Numbered from the stretch's first letter, positions 8,589-18,939 are shown. The stretch: DNA of 64,000 bases from G020354785 sp964461435 (GCA_964461435.1 CAYWUI010000006.1:1-64000), one strand, 5' to 3'. Made by a program: numbers and translations. Notes: a model not told the origin generated them from the letters alone.

Positions 8589-9992
8589 TCAGGTTATCGT
8601 TCCGCAACCTGCCGATATAATGTCTGTCGCCACCTCCTGCGTCGCTGCCTCAGCATATATCCTTAACACCGGTTCCGTACCGGATGATCTAATCATAAGC
8701 CACTCATCATCACTAAAAAAAAACTTGTACCCGTCTAATTTTTCGGTCTTTATAACTTCATACTTGCCGAATGAAGTGAAATATCCTGCCTGGCACTTCT
8801 CCATTATCTTGTTCCTGTCATTCTTGTTTATACTTAAGTCCGTCTTTTCAAAAGCAAAATTTCCTATTATCGCGTAGACTTCATTTATCAACTGCTTCAA
8901 AGACATGCCTGTTTCAATCATCCACTGCCACATTAATAAACCTGCCCATATCCCATCTTTTTCAGGTATATGAGAACCAATGGCTATTTCACCGGACTCC
9001 TCACCACCAAGCAATACTTCATCTGTCAGCATAATCTGTGCTATATCATTAAATCCCACTTTTACCCTTTCAACATTAAGTTTGTATTTATCACAAAGCT
9101 TTTCAATCCTGTTTGTACATGAGAATCCCGCTATGACCTTTCCTTTAAGCTTCTTATAACCTGCCAGGTAATGAATCAACAAGAGAATAATATGATTGGC
9201 ATCAACATAATTACCTTGTTTGTCATACAACGCCAGTCTGTCGGCATCCCCATCCACGGCCATGGCACAGTCAATTTTCTTACTTTTCCAGATATATTCA
9301 GCAAGTTCATGAAGGTTCTTATGAAGAGGGTCGGGAGGAATACCTTTAAATGTAGGATTTAGTTCGCAGTGAAATAGTTTTACTCCCTGCAGCAATTTTT
9401 TAATTACATTCTGCCCGCTGCCGTACATCGCGTCAAATGCAAATTTTAATTTTGTATTAGAGATTCTTTCGATATCAAAATTGTCCCTGACCTGTTTAAT
9501 ATAGATATTTTCAAGATCAATATAATTAATCATCCCCTGTTCAAGAAGGTAATTCCAGTTCAATAGCTCAAGATCTATATCATAATCATCTGTTATAAGA
9601 TTTTCAACATCTTTCATATCTTTTTCCAGCATCGGACCGCCATATTCGCCTTTCAGTTTAAATCCGTTATACTCGGGCGGATTATGACTGGCTGTAATAA
9701 TAATACCGCACTGTGCTTTAAGTTTCATAACACCAAGTGAAACCATTGGCGTAGAAACGAAATGCTCCGGTATATAGACACGTACCCCCCTTGAAGCGAG
9801 AATTTTTGCAACGGCTTCCATGAACATCTCGCCTGCAAATCTGCAATCGTATCCGATAACTGCTGATGGATCTTTATACTTCCTGGTTAACCATTGTGAT
9901 GTAGCATAGGCTATCTTTATAATATTTGTAATAGTAAAATCTTTCGCTATAACTGCCTGCCATCCGTCGGTTCCGAATTTAATTTTTTCCAT
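8589..9992 (-). CDS. Phosphoglucomutase/phosphomannomutase family protein
   Basis: The 467-residue alpha-D-phosphohexomutase moves phosphate between C1 and C6 of a hexose phosphate. All four domain signatures are seen: FGTDGWQAVIAKDF at the start, the phosphoserine loop ITASHNPPEYNG (about residue 105), the metal loop DGDADRLALYD (about 246), the sugar-binding loop GGEESGEIAIGSHIPEKDG (about 330), and the phosphate-binding RSSGTEPVLRIYAE near the end. Whether glucose, mannose or glucosamine is the substrate is not decided by sequence alone. It follows mltG with only a 4-base gap and is likely the last gene of an nfeD-mltG-mutase operon. Confidence 0.92.
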   Translation of the reverse strand: MEKIKFGTDGWQAVIAKDFTITNIIKIAYATSQWLTRKYKDPSAVIGYDCRFAGEMFMEAVAKILASRGVRVYIPEHFVSTPMVSLGVMKLKAQCGIIITASHNPPEYNGFKLKGEYGGPMLEKDMKDVENLITDDYDIDLELLNWNYLLEQGMINYIDLENIYIKQVRDNFDIERISNTKLKFAFDAMYGSGQNVIKKLLQGVKLFHCELNPTFKGIPPDPLHKNLHELAEYIWKSKKIDCAMAVDGDADRLALYDKQGNYVDANHIILLLIHYLAGYKKLKGKVIAGFSCTNRIEKLCDKYKLNVERVKVGFNDIAQIMLTDEVLLGGEESGEIAIGSHIPEKDGIWAGLLMWQWMIETGMSLKQLINEVYAIIGNFAFEKTDLSINKNDRNKIMEKCQAGYFTSFGKYEVIKTEKLDGYKFFFSDDEWLMIRSSGTEPVLRIYAEAATQEVATDIISAGCGTIT

Positions 9993-9996
9993 AATC

Positions 9997-11043
9997 TTAG
10001 TTCATTATTCTGCGTTTATTAAGTGCTTTCTGATATAAACTTGCATATTTATTATGCTCTTCCAGGGTTTTAGTAAAATAATGATATCCTGAAAAGTCTT
10101 CTTTGGCACAAAAATAAAGATAATCATGCTTTTTATAATTTAAAACCGCATCAACAGAAGACCTTGAAGGTATTCTAATCGGACCCGGTGGCAGTCCGTA
10201 ATATTTATAAGTATTATATGGTGACTCTATTGAAAGATGTTTTGTAAGTACTCTTCTCATCGAAAAGTCTCCATGGGCAAACCTGACTGTCGGATCAGCC
10301 TGAAGTTTTATGCCTTTTTTTAATCTGTTAATATATACTCCGGCAATACTGGATCTTTCCTCTTCTTTAACGGATTCCTCTTCAACAATTGACGCTAAGG
10401 CTATAACCTCATTTTGAGTAAGGTCCATTTGCTCGGCTTTTACCCTCCTGGTCCTGTTCCAGAATTTATTATATTCATCCGACATCCTGCTGATAAATTG
10501 CTCAGCCGAAGTATTCCAGTAAAACTCATAAGTATTTGGAACAAATAATCCGATTATTGAATATTCATTGAATCCCAGCTCATCAATGTATTCTTTATTA
10601 TTTAAAAGGTCAATAATATCTGAATATTCAGCCTCAATCTTTTCTGATACTACCCTTGCAATTTTTTCCTTGGTCCTGATATTATTAATTGTAAGCATGA
10701 CTTTTTCCTGGTCACCTGAACGGAGCATCAATACTAGTTTATGGTTTGTCATCCTGTTCCTGATCTTATACTTCCCGGGATTAACATGTCTTTTATAATT
10801 CATTCTTTCTGCAGCCCATTCAAATGTTGACTTGTTTTTTACAAGATTCTTGCTATACAACAAATTTAAAACATCATCATAAGTTGAGCCCGTTGGAATA
10901 TATAAATACTGAGCCTTTTTATTTTTTGTGAAAACATTAGGTTTCAGAACCTTACTATAAATATCTATTCCTTTTATGCCGGCAATTATGAATATTATAA
11001 GAATGACATATAATATTCGTTTTATTAGTCGGTGTGAACCCAT
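9997..11043 (-). CDS. mltG: Endolytic murein transglycosylase
   Basis: MltG (YceG) cuts nascent glycan strands in the periplasm and helps set peptidoglycan chain length. The 348-residue protein has one N-terminal membrane anchor (ILYVILIIFIIAGIKG, residues 9-24) and a LysM-like segment around YIPTGSTYDDVLNLL. The catalytic core contains ALASIVEEESVKEEERSSIA with the active glutamate, then INRLKKGIKLQADPTVRFAHG and LPPGPIRIPSRSSVDAVLN. Length and motifs are normal for the family. It sits between an NfeD-type protease (40-base gap) and the phosphohexomutase (4-base gap), consistent with a cell-envelope operon. Confidence 0.95.
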   Translation of the reverse strand: MGSHRLIKRILYVILIIFIIAGIKGIDIYSKVLKPNVFTKNKKAQYLYIPTGSTYDDVLNLLYSKNLVKNKSTFEWAAERMNYKRHVNPGKYKIRNRMTNHKLVLMLRSGDQEKVMLTINNIRTKEKIARVVSEKIEAEYSDIIDLLNNKEYIDELGFNEYSIIGLFVPNTYEFYWNTSAEQFISRMSDEYNKFWNRTRRVKAEQMDLTQNEVIALASIVEEESVKEEERSSIAGVYINRLKKGIKLQADPTVRFAHGDFSMRRVLTKHLSIESPYNTYKYYGLPPGPIRIPSRSSVDAVLNYKKHDYLYFCAKEDFSGYHYFTKTLEEHNKYASLYQKALNKRRIMN

Positions 11044-11083
11044 TTTCTGGTTTTGGGGAATTAATAACTATAAAACTTAAATT

Positions 11084-12505
11084 TTATATTTTTATTACAT
11101 ACAACTGCCCTGCTTCATCTCTCAGTACTTTCACTTTTTCTCCCTTGCTGATAAATCCGATTTCTGCTTTGGCGTCAAATAATTCTCCTTCTATCTCCAC
11201 TATGCCCGAAGGCCTTAAAACCGTATAAGCAACACCTTCTTTACCAATCATTTCTTTCTGATGAGTGTCAATACCAATATATCCGTCTTTTTTATCCTGA
11301 ACAGTGTTTAAAGCCAGACTCAATGATCTTGAAGTTAAAAGCTTCTTGCTTATAATTATAGACATAATAAAGGATATAATAATGGAGAATACCACCAGGA
11401 AAAATGCTTTTAACACCTTATCCCATGCACCCATCCCCTCATATTTAAATACAATATTATCGACAAGGCTCATTGTCAGCCCGACAATCACCAGGATGAT
11501 TCCCGAAATTCCTGTTATTCCAAATCCCGGAATAACAAAAATCTCCAGCGCTATCAGAATTAAACCAACTATAAAAATTATGATTTCCCAGTTTTCTGCG
11601 AGGCCATGCAGATATGAAGGAGCAAAAAATATTAAAGCTGCAGTAATTGCAACTGCCAGGGGAAATCCGACTCCCGGTGTCTGCATTTCTATATATATCC
11701 CGCCTACTATTAATATAATCAATAAAGCCCTGACTATTGGATTTAATAAAAATACAACCATGGCCTCAATTGTTGAAGGTTTATATACCTTAAGTTCGTA
11801 ATCCCTTATGCCTGCCAGTCTCAATACGTCATTAATATTCTCGGCAAGCCCTTCGCAATATCCGACTTTTATCGCTTCTTCGGCTGTTAATGTCAGTACT
11901 TGTCCGGACGGACTAATGCCCTCGACTTCCAGTTGCGGATCTACCATTGCTTCTGCAATCCTTGGATCACGGTGCCATTTTATAACAGTATCATTACCTG
12001 ATATTATCGTATCTTTCCCGTGAAATTCTGCTGTGGCCCGCATGGTTGCCCTCATAAATGACTGGTACTTATCGGGGACCGCTTCACCTGACTGGCTGAC
12101 AACTGTAGATGCACCTATACTTCCCCCTGCCCGCATATAAATGCTATCACAGGCTATTGATATTAACGCCCCCGCAGATATCGCCCGGTTATCAATGAAT
12201 ACAAACACAGGAATCCTGGTGTTCAATATTTTGGTACATATGGAATCAGCGATGTTTAAAGCCCCTCCATAGGTGTTCAGATGCAAAATTATATAGTCAG
12301 CCTTCAAACCAGTCGCCTCATCAATAGCCTTTTGAGTAATTCTCCAGGCAGGTTTCATAATATTATCCTTGATATCAAATTTGTACACCAGTACTTTATC
12401 TTTTACAGAATCTCCATCATTTACCATAAGAGTATCTGCTGATGTAAAAACAGCCAGAACAAATAAAACTGAAATATTTACCAGGATTTTAACTTTCTTT
12501 CTCAT
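11084..12505 (-). CDS. NfeD family ClpP-class membrane serine protease
   Basis: The 473-residue protein has a signal peptide, then a ClpP/crotonase-fold protease domain (residues 30-230). It carries the oxyanion glycine stretch LNTYGGALNIADSI, the nucleophile serine in NRAISAGALISIA, and a lysine in VPDKYQSFMRATM, fitting a Ser-Lys dyad. Several membrane helices follow (about 255-395) and a C-terminal NfeD OB-fold domain of about 60 residues with the LRPSGIVEIEGELFDA motif. This is the long NfeD1b architecture, linked to membrane quality control and usually found beside a flotillin/SPFH gene. No SPFH gene is next to it here; mltG follows after 40 bases. Confidence 0.9.
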   Translation of the reverse strand: MRKKVKILVNISVLFVLAVFTSADTLMVNDGDSVKDKVLVYKFDIKDNIMKPAWRITQKAIDEATGLKADYIILHLNTYGGALNIADSICTKILNTRIPVFVFIDNRAISAGALISIACDSIYMRAGGSIGASTVVSQSGEAVPDKYQSFMRATMRATAEFHGKDTIISGNDTVIKWHRDPRIAEAMVDPQLEVEGISPSGQVLTLTAEEAIKVGYCEGLAENINDVLRLAGIRDYELKVYKPSTIEAMVVFLLNPIVRALLIILIVGGIYIEMQTPGVGFPLAVAITAALIFFAPSYLHGLAENWEIIIFIVGLILIALEIFVIPGFGITGISGIILVIVGLTMSLVDNIVFKYEGMGAWDKVLKAFFLVVFSIIISFIMSIIISKKLLTSRSLSLALNTVQDKKDGYIGIDTHQKEMIGKEGVAYTVLRPSGIVEIEGELFDAKAEIGFISKGEKVKVLRDEAGQLYVIKI

Positions 12506-12725
12506 GCTTGCATATATTTCATATTTATTCAGATAAAGCCATTTCCTGTTAATATATAGTTTCTATCATATATTAAATCAAATATAATCTAATTTAGTTA
12601 AAGCCGGAAACTAAATAAAACTGTTTTTACAAACATCAATAATAACTCTTTTAATTACGGAGAATTTTAGTCTCAGGGCTTTTTTTGTTACATTTGATAC
12701 ATATGTAAAATTAAAATATAAAAAC

Positions 12726-12839
12726 ATGAAATTCCTGGCAATAGAACATGAAAAGAAAGGAATTACAGCAGAGGACTTTGCACCATACCTGGAGCAGGGA
12801 ACAAAAAAAGTCTGGGAACTGATATTCTTTTTTTCCTAA
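12726..12839 (+). pseudogene. YciI/muconolactone-isomerase-like N-terminal fragment
   Basis: A short ORF of 37 codons begins MKFLAIEHEKKGITAEDF and continues to VWEL before ending in a phenylalanine-rich tail and TAA. The first 32 residues resemble the start of small dimeric alpha/beta-barrel proteins of the YciI/muconolactone isomerase type, which are normally about 95 residues long. The rest is missing, so this is probably a deletion remnant rather than a working microprotein. It ends 27 bases before purB. Confidence 0.4.
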
Positions 12840-12866
12840 CTTTGTAGTTTTTAAAAACTTAATTAA

Positions 12867-14213
12867 ATGAATATAACTGCATTGACATCAATATCTCCCA
12901 TTGACGGCAGATACAGAAACAAAACGGAAGAACTGGCCAATTACTTCTCTGAATATGCATTAATAAAATACAGGGTTCATATTGAAATAGAATACTTTAT
13001 TGAACTGTGTTTATTGCCGCTAAGCCAGTTAAAGAAATTTGACAATAAGTATTTTACAAAACTCCGGAAAATATACAGTGATTTCACAATTGAGGATGCC
13101 GGGCAAATAAAAAATATCGAGAAAATAACAAACCATGATGTTAAAGCGGTAGAATATTTTTTAAAAGAGTGTTTTGATAAACTGGGACTTTCGCAGTATA
13201 AAGAATTCATACATTTCGGACTTACATCGCAGGATATAAATAATACTGCTGTCCCACTGTCACTCAAAGATGCCCTTAATAATGTTTATCATCCGCTGAT
13301 AGCTGAAACTGTCAATATCCTGAATAAATTGTCGGAGCAATGGAAGTCAGTGGCCATGTTATCGAGAACGCATGGCCAGCCCGCCACTCCTACATTACTG
13401 GGAAAAGAAATTAAGGTCTTTACAGAAAGGCTGTCCATTCAGTTAAATCAATTAAGATCTATGCCTTTCCCTGCCAAATTCGGGGGTACCGTTGGCAACT
13501 TTAACGCACACCATGTTGCCTATCCGCAGGTTGACTGGATAAAATTCGGCAATCACCTGGTAAATGATATTCTGGGTCTATCGCGAACACAAACCACTAC
13601 ACAAATTGAACACTATGATAATCTTGGTGCAATATTTGACTGCCTTAAGAGGATAAACACAATAATGCTGGACCTGACCCGTGATATATGGACCTATATA
13701 TCAATGGATTATTTTAAACAAAAGATAAAGGAAACTGAAGTAAGTTCTTCAACCATGCCCCACAAAATCAATCCTATTGATTTTGAAAATGCCGAAGGAA
13801 ACCTTGGCATCGCGAATGCAGTTTTTGAACACCTGTCGGCAAAACTGCCCGTATCAAGATTGCAAAGAGACCTGACTGATTCGACAGTCCTCAGAAATAT
13901 TGGAGTTCCTGTATCACATACGATAATTGCTTTAAAATCGTTAAATAAAGGATTAAGTAAATTATTTCTTAATGAAGAAACCATAAAACATGACCTGGAT
14001 AATAACTGGAGTATCATTGCCGAAGCTATTCAGACAATCCTGAGGAGAGAAGGTTATCCTAAGCCATACGAAGCATTAAAGGATTTGACAAGAACACACA
14101 GGAAGATAACAAAAGAGAGTATCCATAGCTTTATTGACAAATTAGAAATTGGAGATAAAGTAAAAAAGGAGCTTAAGAAAATATCACCTGGTAATTATAC
14201 TGGAGTCTATTGA
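12867..14213 (+). CDS. purB: Adenylosuccinate lyase
   Basis: PurB acts twice in purine synthesis, releasing fumarate from SAICAR and from adenylosuccinate. The 448 residues show the fumarase/aspartase fold: the N-terminal LTSISPIDGRYRNKT, the FIHFGLTSQDINNTAVPL region, the catalytic histidine region MLSRTHGQPATPTLLGKE, and the flexible signature loop SSSTMPHKINPIDFENAEGN carrying the catalytic serine. This is the E. coli-like longer form. The stop codon is followed after one base by the ATG of an ABC exporter, so the two are probably co-transcribed. TAACTTTG at 12837-12844 resembles a Bacteroidota -7 element, but no good -33 element precedes it. Confidence 0.96.
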   Translation: MNITALTSISPIDGRYRNKTEELANYFSEYALIKYRVHIEIEYFIELCLLPLSQLKKFDNKYFTKLRKIYSDFTIEDAGQIKNIEKITNHDVKAVEYFLKECFDKLGLSQYKEFIHFGLTSQDINNTAVPLSLKDALNNVYHPLIAETVNILNKLSEQWKSVAMLSRTHGQPATPTLLGKEIKVFTERLSIQLNQLRSMPFPAKFGGTVGNFNAHHVAYPQVDWIKFGNHLVNDILGLSRTQTTTQIEHYDNLGAIFDCLKRINTIMLDLTRDIWTYISMDYFKQKIKETEVSSSTMPHKINPIDFENAEGNLGIANAVFEHLSAKLPVSRLQRDLTDSTVLRNIGVPVSHTIIALKSLNKGLSKLFLNEETIKHDLDNNWSIIAEAIQTILRREGYPKPYEALKDLTRTHRKITKESIHSFIDKLEIGDKVKKELKKISPGNYTGVY

Positions 14214-14214
14214 C

Positions 14215-16065
14215 ATGAGAGATTTTATTAAGATATTAGAAAGATATTTACCTCCCTATAAACAATATATCTACTTAAATATCATCTTCAACTTTGTGGG
14301 AGCCCTCTTTGGTATATTCTCTTTTATTACTATGATTCCCGCCCTTAAAATACTATTCAATTCAAGCAAAAAGGTATATGGTTTTCTCGATGTTGAGTTC
14401 TCACTGCAAAATCTGAGGAAAACCAAAGAAATACTTGAACATAATTTGTATGCCTATATTACCCGGATATCTGAAGAACATAGCGCCGTACTTGTATTAA
14501 TTTACATCGGCATCTTTCTTATTTGCATGGTATTTCTGAAAGTCGGGTTTTCATACCTTGCCAGCTTCTATGTTGTATATGTAAGAAATGGCGTCGTAAG
14601 GGACATAAGGAACCAGATCAACAGCAAAATATTGGGTCTGCCGATAGGTTTTTTTACCGAAGAGAGAAAGGGGGATATAATTGCGCGAATGACAGGCGAT
14701 GTGCAGGAATTAGAGGTATCTATCATGAATTCTCTTGATATGTTCTTTAAGAATCCAATAATTATTCTTCTTTCAATACTAACGATGGTGATTATGAGCT
14801 GGAAGCTGACTTTATTTGTTCTTATCCTTTTTCCACTGTCAGGTTATGTTATTGGCAGAATAGGAAAGAGCCTGAAAAGAAGATCTCTTGCCGGCCAGAA
14901 TAAAATGGGTGAGCTGCTCTCGACAATAGAAGAAACGCTATCCGGATTAAGGATTATTAAAGCTTTTACTGCAGAGAAAAAAATAGAGAATAAGTTTTAC
15001 CGGCAAAATGAGTCTTATAAGGGTATTATGAATAAGCTAATGAGAAGGCACCATCTGGCACATCCTGTAAGTGAATTTTTGGGTACGGTTGTAATAGTCA
15101 TAGTAATGTGGTATGGAGGCTATCTTATTTTGAAAACAAATAATAGTCTTGGTCTTGATCCCGAGGAATTCCTGGTTTACCTGGTGGTCTTCTATAATAT
15201 TATTAATCCTGCCAAGGCATTCTCAACGGCATTTTATAATATTCAAAAAGGTCTGGCCGCCATAACGAGGATAGACAAAATAATGGAATCCCGGTCGGAC
15301 ATAATTGAGATAAAGAATCCCGTTCAGATAAAAAAATTCTCGGACAAGATAGAATATAAAAATGTTTCCTTCAAATACCAGAAAGAATATGTACTAAAAA
15401 ATATAAATCTTACTATAAATAAAGGAAAGACTATAGCTCTTGTAGGGCAATCCGGAGCAGGAAAATCCACTATGGTGGATCTTCTTCCGCGATTTTATGA
15501 TGCTACTGAAGGAGAAATATTAATAGACGGTTCTAATGTTCGCAACCTGAGCCTGAACGATCTTCGTAATCTTATGGGAATTGTTACCCAGGAGCCTATT
15601 CTTTTTAACGATAGCTTTTTGAACAACATAGCTTTCGGCGTCGAACATGCAAGTGAAGAAAAAATAATAAAGGCCGCCAAAATAGCAAATGCCCATGAGT
15701 TCATTGTAAGCACAAAAGACCGGTACAATACAAATATCGGTGACAGAGGGACAAAGCTTTCCGGTGGACAACGCCAGAGAATTAGTATTGCAAGGGCTAT
15801 ATTGAAAAATCCTCCTATACTTATTCTGGATGAAGCCACCTCCGCCCTGGATTCAGAGTCTGAAAAACTGGTTCAGGATGCCATTATCAGGTTAATGGAG
15901 AACAGGACTTCAATAGTTATAGCTCACAGATTATCCACGATTGTGCACGCAGATGAGATATGTGTCTTAAAGGAGGGTGAGATAGTTGAAAGAGGAAAGC
16001 ACGATGAATTACTTCTCTCAGACGGCGAATATAAAAAGTTTTATGAATTGCAGAGTTTCAATTAG
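14215..16065 (+). CDS. MsbA-like ABC exporter (fused membrane and ATPase domains)
   Basis: The 616-residue half-transporter has six membrane helices in residues 1-330 and an ATPase domain at about 375-610. Walker A is GQSGAGKSTMVDLLPRF, the signature motif is KLSGGQRQRISIARA, Walker B is ILILDEATSALDSES, and the switch histidine is in IVIAHRLSTI. Homodimers of this kind flip lipids, often lipid A core, from the inner to the outer leaflet of the inner membrane. The nearby glycosyltransferases and lpxB at 55.9 kb fit an LPS-export role, though drug export cannot be excluded. It starts one base after purB ends. Confidence 0.88.
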   Translation: MRDFIKILERYLPPYKQYIYLNIIFNFVGALFGIFSFITMIPALKILFNSSKKVYGFLDVEFSLQNLRKTKEILEHNLYAYITRISEEHSAVLVLIYIGIFLICMVFLKVGFSYLASFYVVYVRNGVVRDIRNQINSKILGLPIGFFTEERKGDIIARMTGDVQELEVSIMNSLDMFFKNPIIILLSILTMVIMSWKLTLFVLILFPLSGYVIGRIGKSLKRRSLAGQNKMGELLSTIEETLSGLRIIKAFTAEKKIENKFYRQNESYKGIMNKLMRRHHLAHPVSEFLGTVVIVIVMWYGGYLILKTNNSLGLDPEEFLVYLVVFYNIINPAKAFSTAFYNIQKGLAAITRIDKIMESRSDIIEIKNPVQIKKFSDKIEYKNVSFKYQKEYVLKNINLTINKGKTIALVGQSGAGKSTMVDLLPRFYDATEGEILIDGSNVRNLSLNDLRNLMGIVTQEPILFNDSFLNNIAFGVEHASEEKIIKAAKIANAHEFIVSTKDRYNTNIGDRGTKLSGGQRQRISIARAILKNPPILILDEATSALDSESEKLVQDAIIRLMENRTSIVIAHRLSTIVHADEICVLKEGEIVERGKHDELLLSDGEYKKFYELQSFN

Positions 16066-16160
16066 ATAACCGTTAAACAAAATCTGAAGAAAAAGCACTT
16101 TTTTAAAATAGCAGTAATCGGCAACGCCTGAAATTTTACTTACAGATATTAATTACAATT

Positions 16161-17033
16161 ATGAAGGTTACAGGTTTCACATTTATCAGAAACGCTATTA
16201 AATACGATTATCCCGTCGTTGAATCAATTATCTCTGTCCTCCCCGTTTGCAGCGACTTTGTTGTTGCCGTTGGCAAATCCAGTGATGGCACGCTGGATGT
16301 AATAAAGAGTATAGATAAAAATAAAATAAAGGTAATAGAAACTGTATGGGATGATTCACTGAGAGAAGGCGGGAGAGTGCTGGCTGTAGAGACAGACAAG
16401 GCATTTAAAGAAGTACCTGAAAACTCTGACTGGGCGTTCTATATCCAGGGTGATGAAGTAGTGCACGAAAAATATCTGAAAAATATTGAAAAAGAAATGA
16501 CAAGATGGAAGCATAACAGGGATGTGGACGGCTTATTATTTAAATATTTGCATTTTTACGGCTCTTACGATTATATCGGAGAATCATACAGGTGGTACAG
16601 GAGAGAAATAAGGGTTATCCGTCCTTCCGGAAATATCTATTCCTACAGGGATGCACAGGGCTTCAGAAAGGATAACAATAAAAAACTGAATGTTAAACTG
16701 ATAGATGCCTGTATTTATCATTACGGATGGGTGAAAGAACCCAAGGCAATGCAAGGTAAGCAGGAAACCTTTCACAAATACTGGCATAATGATGAATGGA
16801 TGGAACAACATGTCGCCAAAGCAGATGAATTTGATTACTCAAAGATTGATGCCTTGTCTCTATTCAAAGGCACACATCCAAAAGTTATGGAAGAAAGAAT
16901 AAAAAGGAAAAACTGGCGATTTGATTATGATATATCCCGCAACAATTTTAAATTTAAGGATAAGCTAAAACGTCTCTTTGAAAAAATTACGGGATTTCGT
17001 ATCGGGGAGCACAGGAATTATAAAATCATTTGA
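16161..17033 (+). CDS. Glycosyltransferase, GT2-like
   Basis: The 290-residue protein begins MKVTGFTFIRNAIKYDYP, typical of a GT-A glycosyltransferase group in which an Asn-containing start is followed by a DFVVAVGKSSDGT donor loop. The metal-binding acidic motif appears as IQGDEVVHE (about residue 95). Later there is a YSYRDAQGFRK stretch and a conserved YHYGWVK segment. No membrane segment is seen, so it should act in the cytosol on an envelope glycan. The sugar and acceptor are unknown. It is preceded by a 95-base gap after the ABC exporter and is convergent with a sulfatase-like gene. Confidence 0.75.
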   Translation: MKVTGFTFIRNAIKYDYPVVESIISVLPVCSDFVVAVGKSSDGTLDVIKSIDKNKIKVIETVWDDSLREGGRVLAVETDKAFKEVPENSDWAFYIQGDEVVHEKYLKNIEKEMTRWKHNRDVDGLLFKYLHFYGSYDYIGESYRWYRREIRVIRPSGNIYSYRDAQGFRKDNNKKLNVKLIDACIYHYGWVKEPKAMQGKQETFHKYWHNDEWMEQHVAKADEFDYSKIDALSLFKGTHPKVMEERIKRKNWRFDYDISRNNFKFKDKLKRLFEKITGFRIGEHRNYKII

Positions 17034-17076
17034 AGTATCCCTTTTTCGATAATTCACTTTCAGCAAAGGATAAGCA

Positions 17077-18939
17077 TCATCGACCCAGGAAGTCATCATA
17101 ACTAACCTGAATAACAGCCCTGCCCTGCATTACATATTTATCCCTGATTGTCCCTTCATAAACCTTGACCTCGCCGCTAACATTATCATGTGCAAATTTT
17201 ACACTGTCCGACACATATCCGAATCCGTTATTATAAGTGTATAATGCAAAATTGATGTAAGAATCGGAGAATATGTCCCTGCTGAATATAAATCCCTCAG
17301 ATGATAATCCAAGCTGATTAAGCAGGGTTTTTGGAATGTCGGTTTGTGAGGCATACCTTGTTATAAGTGTATCATTCTTTACCACCCCGCCAATCCAGAG
17401 CATGGGTATGGAATGTGTCAGAGTACTGTTTACAGGTGTATTCCCCGGGTAAATGCTTCCGTGATCTGAGACAAATATTATCAGTGTATTATTCCACCAG
17501 CTACGCAGCTTCGCTTTGGCAACAAAACTGCCTATACAGCTGTCAGTATAAAATGCAGAATTAAACAATTTTGTATTAATATCATTACCTTCAAAATGAG
17601 ATTTTACAGGGATATCAAATGGTTCATGATTACTTAATGTAAAGAAAACCCTGAAGAAAGGCATATTTGTATCTTTATCAATATCTGCAAAAAGCCTTTC
17701 AAACATTATATGATCAGGGATACCCCAACTTGTAATATCCTGGGATGATGGAAAATCTTTTTCAGAAATAATCTTTCTGAAGTCTCCATTAATAAGATAA
17801 GAACGGAGATTAAAAAAATCTATATCACCGCCGTAATAGAAAGCTGTGGAATAGTCATTTTCTGCCAGCACCCTGGAAACAAAGGGTAATTTCTGCGTTT
17901 TTTTTGGAAACTTCATTATTGAAGTGATGCCGTGTGCAGGGTAGCCGCTTATAATTGCCGCCAATCCCTTATCTGAACGGGAACCGCTGGCATAAAAGTT
18001 TGAGAAAAAAATACCTTCATTTACAAGTTTGTTAAAATTCGGTGTAATATCTTTCCTTCCTCCTGCTTGTGCGGTCAGTTTGGATGTAAAGGACTCCAGT
18101 ATTACCAGTACAATATTTGGCTTATCTGTTTTTAGCAAGATATGGGTTCCCCCTTCACGATGATATACTTCATCAACAATATTCCCCGCAGTTTTATTTT
18201 CACAAAAAATAAACGGATTGCTTTTTGTTTCCCTGTGTGTGAATGAATCTCCAATATTCCACAGTAAATTTACAGCCGCATGGTTGGCAAATGAATTCTC
18301 ATGGAAATATGCAGTGCTGAGATTTACAGGTGAAGTGCCAAATCCCCCTCTTACAGGAATAATCAACAATGGCAGAATAATAATAAATAAGATTGACACC
18401 AAAATTTTTCCCTTGCCTGCGTTTCTTATAAAAACCGCTATATATCTCAGATATAAGTGGATTAAAACAAGCGAGAATGCCGTAATAAATAAAAGGGCTA
18501 AGACAATAGTGTACCATCTGACAGATGCCAGCATCTCCTTTGGCTTATTTATATATAGCATTGGTGTACTGTCGAGTCTGAATCCCCAGTATTTATACAA
18601 TTCAAGGTCTGTTGCTGTAAAAATTGCAGATAATACCAGTATTACTATTGTATAAACATTTAAGATATAGTAAACGATTTTACTGTTGAGGATTGAAGAA
18701 AAAATAAGCACTATTACAGGGAATATAAGTATATAACCAATTGTTGAAAAGTCAAGTTTCAGCCCGTGAATGAAAACTCCAACCCAGTCAGCAAAGCTTA
18801 ATTTAAATGATTGAGAATTATGATAGAATAAAAAAATAAGTTTGCTTGCTATAAAAAAAGCATACCAGAATAAGATATATGCAATAAAAAACTTTGTCCT
18901 GTTTTTCATAATCCTTCCAAATAAAAATACAGAAGCCAA
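17077..18939 (-). CDS. LTA synthase family / sulfatase-domain membrane protein
   Basis: The 620-residue protein has five N-terminal membrane helices (residues 10-210) and an extracytoplasmic alkaline-phosphatase-fold domain. The domain begins at PNIVLVILESFTSKL, where a glutamate binds metal. The nucleophile position is a serine in GSRSDKGLAAIISGYPA, and the second metal site is FVSDHGSIYPG. This is the architecture of lipoteichoic acid synthase and of LPS phosphoethanolamine or phosphoglycerol transferases. In an LPS-bearing Gram-negative cell, a transferase of a phospholipid headgroup to a glycan is more likely than true LTA synthesis. A related gene lies at 20099, on the other side of a GT4 gene. 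Confidence 0.85.
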   Translation of the reverse strand: MASVFLFGRIMKNRTKFFIAYILFWYAFFIASKLIFLFYHNSQSFKLSFADWVGVFIHGLKLDFSTIGYILIFPVIVLIFSSILNSKIVYYILNVYTIVILVLSAIFTATDLELYKYWGFRLDSTPMLYINKPKEMLASVRWYTIVLALLFITAFSLVLIHLYLRYIAVFIRNAGKGKILVSILFIIILPLLIIPVRGGFGTSPVNLSTAYFHENSFANHAAVNLLWNIGDSFTHRETKSNPFIFCENKTAGNIVDEVYHREGGTHILLKTDKPNIVLVILESFTSKLTAQAGGRKDITPNFNKLVNEGIFFSNFYASGSRSDKGLAAIISGYPAHGITSIMKFPKKTQKLPFVSRVLAENDYSTAFYYGGDIDFFNLRSYLINGDFRKIISEKDFPSSQDITSWGIPDHIMFERLFADIDKDTNMPFFRVFFTLSNHEPFDIPVKSHFEGNDINTKLFNSAFYTDSCIGSFVAKAKLRSWWNNTLIIFVSDHGSIYPGNTPVNSTLTHSIPMLWIGGVVKNDTLITRYASQTDIPKTLLNQLGLSSEGFIFSRDIFSDSYINFALYTYNNGFGYVSDSVKFAHDNVSGEVKVYEGTIRDKYVMQGRAVIQVSYDDFLGR

